In this document: one piece after another, positions 59,356 to 64,000 of the stretch
How positions within the stretch are numbered: position 1 is the stretch's first letter
How the letters are laid out: each line of letters opens with the position of its first letter
Notes under the pieces: generated by a model
What the model saw: only the letters and a program-made list of their open reading frames with translations
The model's database searches: none
Told to the model about the DNA's origin: nothing
NCBI GenBank assembly: GCA_900404475.1
Contig: OUQQ01000010.1
Coordinates: forward strand, 1-64,000
Origin: Spongospora subterranea
Lineage: Eukaryota > Endomyxa > Phytomyxea > Plasmodiophorida > Plasmodiophoridae
Direction: 5' to 3'
DNA: 64,000 nt
Translations under genes and position numbers: made by a program

Positions 59356-61403
59356 ATGACGCTGCCTCTGAACCATGCCAGGGCGTTTCTCGCGCTTCTT
59401 ATGACGATCAATCTGCTCTGCTATTTCGACCGCGGCCTATTATCAGCTAGGTTGAACAACATTTAGGCGCGCTTATTCGTGGTGACGCCTGCTTTCCTTA
59501 GTCTCTCGTCTTTCTCCCAGCCACCTCTATTGCTGACTCAGTTCAACAATGGTGTTTTATCAACTGTTTTTATTGGTACCTTCTCTTGCCGGTAATTGCC
59601 CTCCCTTTTCCAATCTTCCAAACAGTTGGGTTTATGATAACGGCGCCGATTTTCGCGCGTGTCGCCACCTTTTATCGACCTATGTATACGATGGCTTTTG
59701 GCCTATTCATCTTCTCCTTATCATCAATTGCAATGGGCCTCTCGTTCAGCTTCATACCCATGACAATATCACGTTGTTTATCTGGGATAGGAGAAGCGTC
59801 TTTTGTATGCATTGCAGCTGTAGGTAGACTCCATCGGCACCTTTTCATCTATTTGTCATGAGCGGATTATAACATATTCAAACTCTGTTCAGCCACTCAT
59901 TGACATATCCGCCCCCAAGGCCAACCGTTCGGTCAGTTCAATTGACGGTCGGCATTTCTCATTCCACTGGCTCACTTTGATAGGCATGGCTGTCGTACTA
60001 CTATTTGACGATTCCTGTTGGGTTCGCCCTCGGTCTGTCCGTTCAAGGTTTCGTTCTGGATTATGCAACAATTGGACTGAACAATTGGCGGATTATGTGG
60101 ATCGTCCAAGGTATCGCGGTGAACATGTTTTCACACTCATACCGTGTAACCTTTGAGGTCAGGGCTGGTAATGCTGCCTTTAACTTTAATCTGCGTCGCG
60201 TTGCCTGAGCGCTTCTCCCAGCTAGAGAACAGTGCCGTATGTTCTTTCTGTAATACACGACACATATCCCTCATTTCAACATCTTAACAGGGTTATCAAT
60301 CCTCATTTTTTGGTGACGTACGTACTGTAATGTCCAGCCCGATATTCCGCTGGACGGTTCTCGGCTACGCGTTGCAAACGTTCGTGGTCGGCGGCATCAG
60401 CAGCTTCGGTAATGTCAAGCTTTAAAGTGATTTATTTACTAATGTCTATTGTAGGAGTCTCGTATCTTCAGGAGGCGATCGGTCTGTCTCCGACTATGTC
60501 TACTTTGAGTCAGTTCGCCGATTTCAAGTGGATTTCGTCTCACTGATGTCGCGATTCTAGTATTTGGGTTGGAAGTAGTAATTTCCGGCGTTGCTGGAAC
60601 CGCTTTAGGAGGATACTTACTTGATCGAAACAATCAAACTCATATCGAGTACGTTGGTAGCGGATGAGCACTTCTACTATGTGTTCATGTGATCACATAG
60701 GGTTGACCATGCCGGGTCGGTTTCTAGCATTGACCCGGAAAAGTTGATAACGCCCTCCGTGTCGGATGGAGAAATCAATAGCTGGGTCATCGCGCAAGGC
60801 CCTGTTAACGATGCCGCTCGCACGGTGACTGCAGCTCGGATTCTTATATATGCAGCGTTGACTGTATATCCGTTCGGCCCATTGTTGTGCTGGATCCAAC
60901 GCCTTATGGGTTCAGGCTCTTCCTGTTTTTGCACTTACGTTCGCTTCTCTCAACGTGTATATGTTTTGTATCGGATCGATGTTCACGGAAATCTGCATTT
61001 TCGCTTGTCTTGTTCGTTGCCGATCACGTTTATCACATCCAACGCTAATGCGGTTCTTAGAGTCCATGCAACGGCGTCATAATGTGGAGTCAAACTTCAC
61101 CGAGTTTACGTCCGCTGGCAATGGTTCGACGCTTATGAATTCATTGATTTGATTGATTTTATATAAGTTTCGCCAGGCCCTTTCCACAATGCTCATCCAC
61201 GCTCTCGGTGATGCGGCAAGTCCCAGCGTGGTTGGCGTAAGACCGCCCCTGTTTTGCCTGAATTCGAATATTGATTGAGCGGAACTCAGGCACTAGTTGA
61301 CTACTCTGGCAACTGGCTTGTGTCGTTCCGCCTGCTCGGCATCTGGCTGGTGCTGTCACTAGGCGCCTGGTGGCGAACAGCCAAGTACAGTCGTTGCACT
61401 TGA
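59356..61403 (+). CDS. Spinster-like MFS membrane transporter, many short exons
   Basis: The start ATG at 59356 opens with 'FLALLMTINLLCYFDRGLLS', the first helix and conserved Asp-Arg-Gly of Spinster-type carriers. Later exons give 'FNNGVLSTVFIG' (before a donor at 59574), 'VGFMITAPIFARVATFYRP', 'SRCLSGIGEASFVCIAA', 'LIDISAPKANRS', 'YYYLTIPVGFALGLSVQG', 'GYALQTFVVGGISSFG', 'VSYLQEAIGLSP', 'GGYLLDRNN', 'LIHALGDAASPSVVG' and a last helix 'LLGIWLVLSLGAWW', with stop TGA at 61401-61403. Spinster proteins export sphingosine-1-phosphate or lysolipids in animals; the substrate here is unknown. Not every intron end was fixed. An alternative splice (donor near 61390, acceptor 61439) would add a charged cytoplasmic tail running to 61736. 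Confidence 0.82.
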
Positions 61404-61439
61404 CTTTGATGGTATTGGTTTTTTATTGGATTGACAGCC

Positions 61440-61736
61440 TCGCACAATTGGAATTTCGTAAAGCCGCGTTGGAAATTGATCAAGAATATTGACGATGCTT
61501 GCGAGTCACCCAAGGACGACCGTCCTGTTTTACTTGCCAGAAATGTTGTGTTATTAAATCTTTTTAATTCTACGACCACAGATATGCAATTCATCTGTAT
61601 TCACGATGTTCGATTGCGCTCTGGTGATTCTGCAACACCAGTGATAACAACTAACCGTTTTTTTGAAGATAGAGGGCGTAAACGGCGCGATTTATTCAAA
61701 ATGATTAAAGCAGTTCCAGATTTTCTTGAGGAATAA
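61440..61736 (+). other. Open frame that may be a C-terminal exon of the MFS gene
   Basis: A frame of about 99 codons without recognised domain. It contains 'LLNLFNSTTTDMQFICIHD' and a basic stretch 'FFEDRGRKRRDLFKMIK'. It is in phase with the MFS reading frame if GT near 61390 and AG near 61438 are used. No own promoter or start was evident. Confidence 0.35.
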
Positions 61737-61891
61737 TGAGAAACTTTTTCAAAATTTACAGATATTTTCCATGGCTGTAATGCAATTCATGTTACAGAGT
61801 TCCCGGAAACTTTCCCGGACTCCGTGGCGGAGTTGTCTCCTGAAAACCAAATCGTGACCGCCCTTTCCGTGGTCACAGTCGAGGACAGACA

Positions 61892-62952
61892 ATGATTCGA
61901 CGCAATGCTCGCCTTCGTCGCGAGTATATGTATAGGAAAAGCCTGGAGGGCAAAGAGCGCGCCTTGTACGAACGCAAGAAACAGATCAGGGAGGCTCTAG
62001 AAGATGGGACTCAGATTCCAACGGAGCTGCGGAATCAAGAGCAGGAACTCAGGCACGATCTGCAATATGATGATGCATTGACGGAAGGTGTGTGAGCTCC
62101 ATCGCGCGCTCACGAAAGATTCCGGGTTGCTGACGTCTTGATGACAGGTTTGGTTCCAACAATCGATGACGAATACCAAACAGCTGGCGTCCGGGATCCG
62201 AAAATTCTGGTGACCACATCTCGTGATCCATCGAGTCGACTGATCCAGTTCGCGTCTGAGGTCAGGCTCATGTTCCCCAATTCGCAGCGCATCAATCGGG
62301 GTGCAACAGTGATTAAGGTGCGATTTCACATCATGATCAGGGTTGTCAGGGTTGTTTTTTCTTTGCTAACCACCATCAACGACTGCAGGAACTTGTGTCG
62401 GCCTGCAGGGCGAATGACGTCACCGATCTGGTGATCGTGCATGAACATCGTGGTGAACCTGACGCCCTAATTATTAGCCATATGCCATATGGCCCGACCG
62501 CCTATTTCAACATGTCTGGTGTCGTGACCCGACACGACATCAAAGACACCAAAATCGGTATCCGCCTTTACGTTTGTTATTGGTATCGACGTCAATGACG
62601 GAATCGCAATCCAGGAACTGTTTCCGAGGCGTTCCCTCATCTGGTGTTCGATAAGTTCGATACGCCTCTGGGCAAGCGTGTGCAAAACATTCTCAAGTAT
62701 TTGTTCCCGGTACCGAAGGAGGACAGCAAGCGGGTCATGTCGTTCGTGAATAGGAACGATTTCATATCGTTTCGCCACCACGTATATGAGCGTCCCCATG
62801 GGAAAGACGTGGAGATTCGCGAAGTTGGCCCCCGATTCGAGCTTCGTCTGTACCAGGTCAAGCTGGGTACGGCGGATATGAAGGAGGCGGAGAACGAATG
62901 GGTTCTACGACCGTTTATGAATACAGCCCATAAGCGGAAAGTCATTGGATAA
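61892..62952 (+). CDS. IMP4: IMP4, U3 small nucleolar ribonucleoprotein component
   Basis: Exons 61892-62087, 62148-62317, 62389-62557 and 62615-62952 join in frame to 290 residues, essentially the size of human and yeast Imp4. Matches include 'MIRRNARLRREYMYRKSLEG', 'IPTELRNQEQELRHDLQYDD', 'ILVTTSRDPSSRL', 'VIVHEHRGEPDALIISHMPY', 'GPTAYFNM', 'YLFPVPKEDSKRVMSF', 'FISFRHHVYE' and 'EVGPRFELRLYQVKLGT'. This is the Brix domain with its N-terminal helix. Imp4 unwinds and pairs the U3 snoRNA with pre-18S rRNA in the nucleolus. All introns are GT-AG and short. It is convergent with DPH1, 76 bp apart. Confidence 0.96.
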
Positions 62953-63028
62953 ATAAAGTTTCGATGCGATATATTATTTATAATAGTTGTGCCCTTTTTA
63001 CATGAATTGAGGTTTATGCACTGCTGTT

Positions 63029-64000
63029 TTACGACGAATCAACGATCTGCAGAGGCGCTCTGGCTGCTCTTTGCCTTGCTTTGAGCGCACGTTCAACACG
63101 CTGCCTGTTGGTAATCGTCGAGGGAGTTTGACCGGATTTACCAGACTCGGGTGGGGTATAATAATTTGACCAGACACCACCGGTTTTCGAGTAATAATCC
63201 ATTGGATGAGATCCTGAATACTGAGATACGTCCATCTGATATCGAATGTCAGCACCACAAATTCAAAAAACAAAACCGCAAACAGTATGACCTTTTCGAT
63301 TGCCGACATGGCTTCGTACGCGGATAGCAACGGCTTCGAAAACGCCATTCCCCAATCGATAGATAATCGGGGGCACGCCACTTGGACAAATGCGTCAATA
63401 TCGGTGAACATGTCGAGCTTTCCTGGGAATATCTCGGACAGCAATATGACCGTATAGTGAGCGCCTCGCGACTTCAGCGATTCCTCGATACGTGTTACGA
63501 TGTTGACATTCCCTTGACGACCCAGAGTCCCTAAGATAATCCCCCATGATTTCGCCTCCATCGCCTGGCGAAACCTGGTGTCAACATGAAGGATTCGCAT
63601 TCGCTGCATCACATACCCTTAAAATCGACGCCCGTCTGTTTTCTTTCATCTGTTCATGGTCGTACTGTTCGATTGTCATGCGTTTCGAGTAGGGATCATA
63701 TCGATACGCCGGCAGCCATGGATTGGCAATCATGATCGATTCCAGGTGAAAGCGACCATCCGCTATGAACACTAGGGCATCGGTGGCGCCGCGATCAATC
63801 ACAGGGGCGGTACACCCTAGCACTTCTCCTACAAGTGGGCATAAATCGGTCTGGTTAAAACGAGGTAGAAACCCATTTTTGGACATACCACGGGAAAGGG
63901 GACGACATTGTGGGACATGAACATTATCCAGCGTCTCAGATATTAGCGCGATTGCCGATTCAAACTGGATCGTGCCAGCTAGCGTTAATTTAGAAGCGGG
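63029..64000 (-). CDS. DPH1: DPH1, diphthamide biosynthesis 2-(3-amino-3-carboxypropyl)histidine synthase subunit (5' end outside window)
   Basis: Exons 64000-63889 (partial), 63828-63617, 63564-63292 and 63235-63029 join in frame. Motifs: 'LAGTIQFESAI', 'VPQCRPLSRGEVLGCTAP' (radical-SAM cluster cysteine), 'ALVFIADGRFHLESIMIANP', 'PAYRYDPYSKRMT', 'WGIILGTLGRQGN', 'ILLSEIFPGKLDMF' and 'AFVQVACPRLSIDWG' (second cluster cysteine), then 'HPMDYYSKTGGVWSNYYTPP' in the last exon. DPH1 with DPH2 uses a 4Fe-4S cluster to attach a 3-amino-3-carboxypropyl group to a histidine of elongation factor 2. The N-terminal cysteine and start lie beyond the window edge. Confidence 0.95.

Overview
This is a eukaryotic nuclear window. 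Most genes are split by very short GT-AG introns, about 45-70 nt where I could fix both ends by reading frame and family alignment. Stop codons are standard. The gene set (Rab1/Ypt1, cofilin, an MSI4/FVE-type WD40 protein, PRL phosphatase, IMP4, DPH1, a mitochondrial uncoupling-type carrier, GH125 mannosidase, a MARCH-type E3 ligase) is generic eukaryotic. Chromovirus-like reverse transcriptase remnants, Ty1/copia and Tc1/mariner debris, GH125 and one giant TIG/GCC/multi-pass membrane protein together suggest a zoosporic fungus or another flagellated protist. Sequence reading alone does not settle the phylum. LAYOUT: 1-1.7 kb holds a cysteine-rich repeat gene of unknown family. 2.2-5.1 kb is retroelement debris: a lone LTR, an RNase H fragment and a Ty3/gypsy RT fragment. 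6.5-7.9 kb (minus) is an intact ten-exon mitochondrial carrier, with a cluster of hairpins about 350 bp upstream. 8.9-13.0 kb is a decayed Ty1/copia element whose gag zinc knuckle lies on the opposite strand; a 58-residue membrane microprotein ORF sits at its edge. 13.8-16.7 kb encodes an ankyrin protein with a signal peptide and roughly one repeat per exon. 16.7-22.7 kb is a compact housekeeping block: MARCH ligase, cofilin, Rab1, MSI4-like, PRL phosphatase. 23.9-26.2 kb has a Tc1 transposase fragment and then a GH125 gene. 26.57-52.58 kb (minus) is the dominant feature, apparently one gene of about 26 kb. From N to C terminus it has a signal peptide, dozens of IPT/TIG domains, GCC2/GCC3-type cysteine-rich repeats, about nine or ten membrane segments, and a cytoplasmic tail with two CxxC pairs. 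52.9-57.6 kb is a tandem array of three short-chain dehydrogenases, the middle one broken. 59.4-61.7 kb is a Spinster-like MFS transporter, 61.9-62.95 kb is IMP4, and 63.03 kb to the window edge is DPH1 (5' end missing). HOW THE GENES WORK TOGETHER: there are no operons. Several neighbours are divergent (MARCH/cofilin, SDR-C/MFS) or closely convergent (MSI4/PRL 168 bp, IMP4/DPH1 76 bp, GH125/TIG gene about 385 bp). The proteins serve independent functions: vesicle traffic, actin turnover, chromatin, ribosome assembly, translation-factor modification and surface display. The feature most worth follow-up is the giant receptor-like protein, followed by the cysteine-rich repeat gene and the secreted ankyrin protein.
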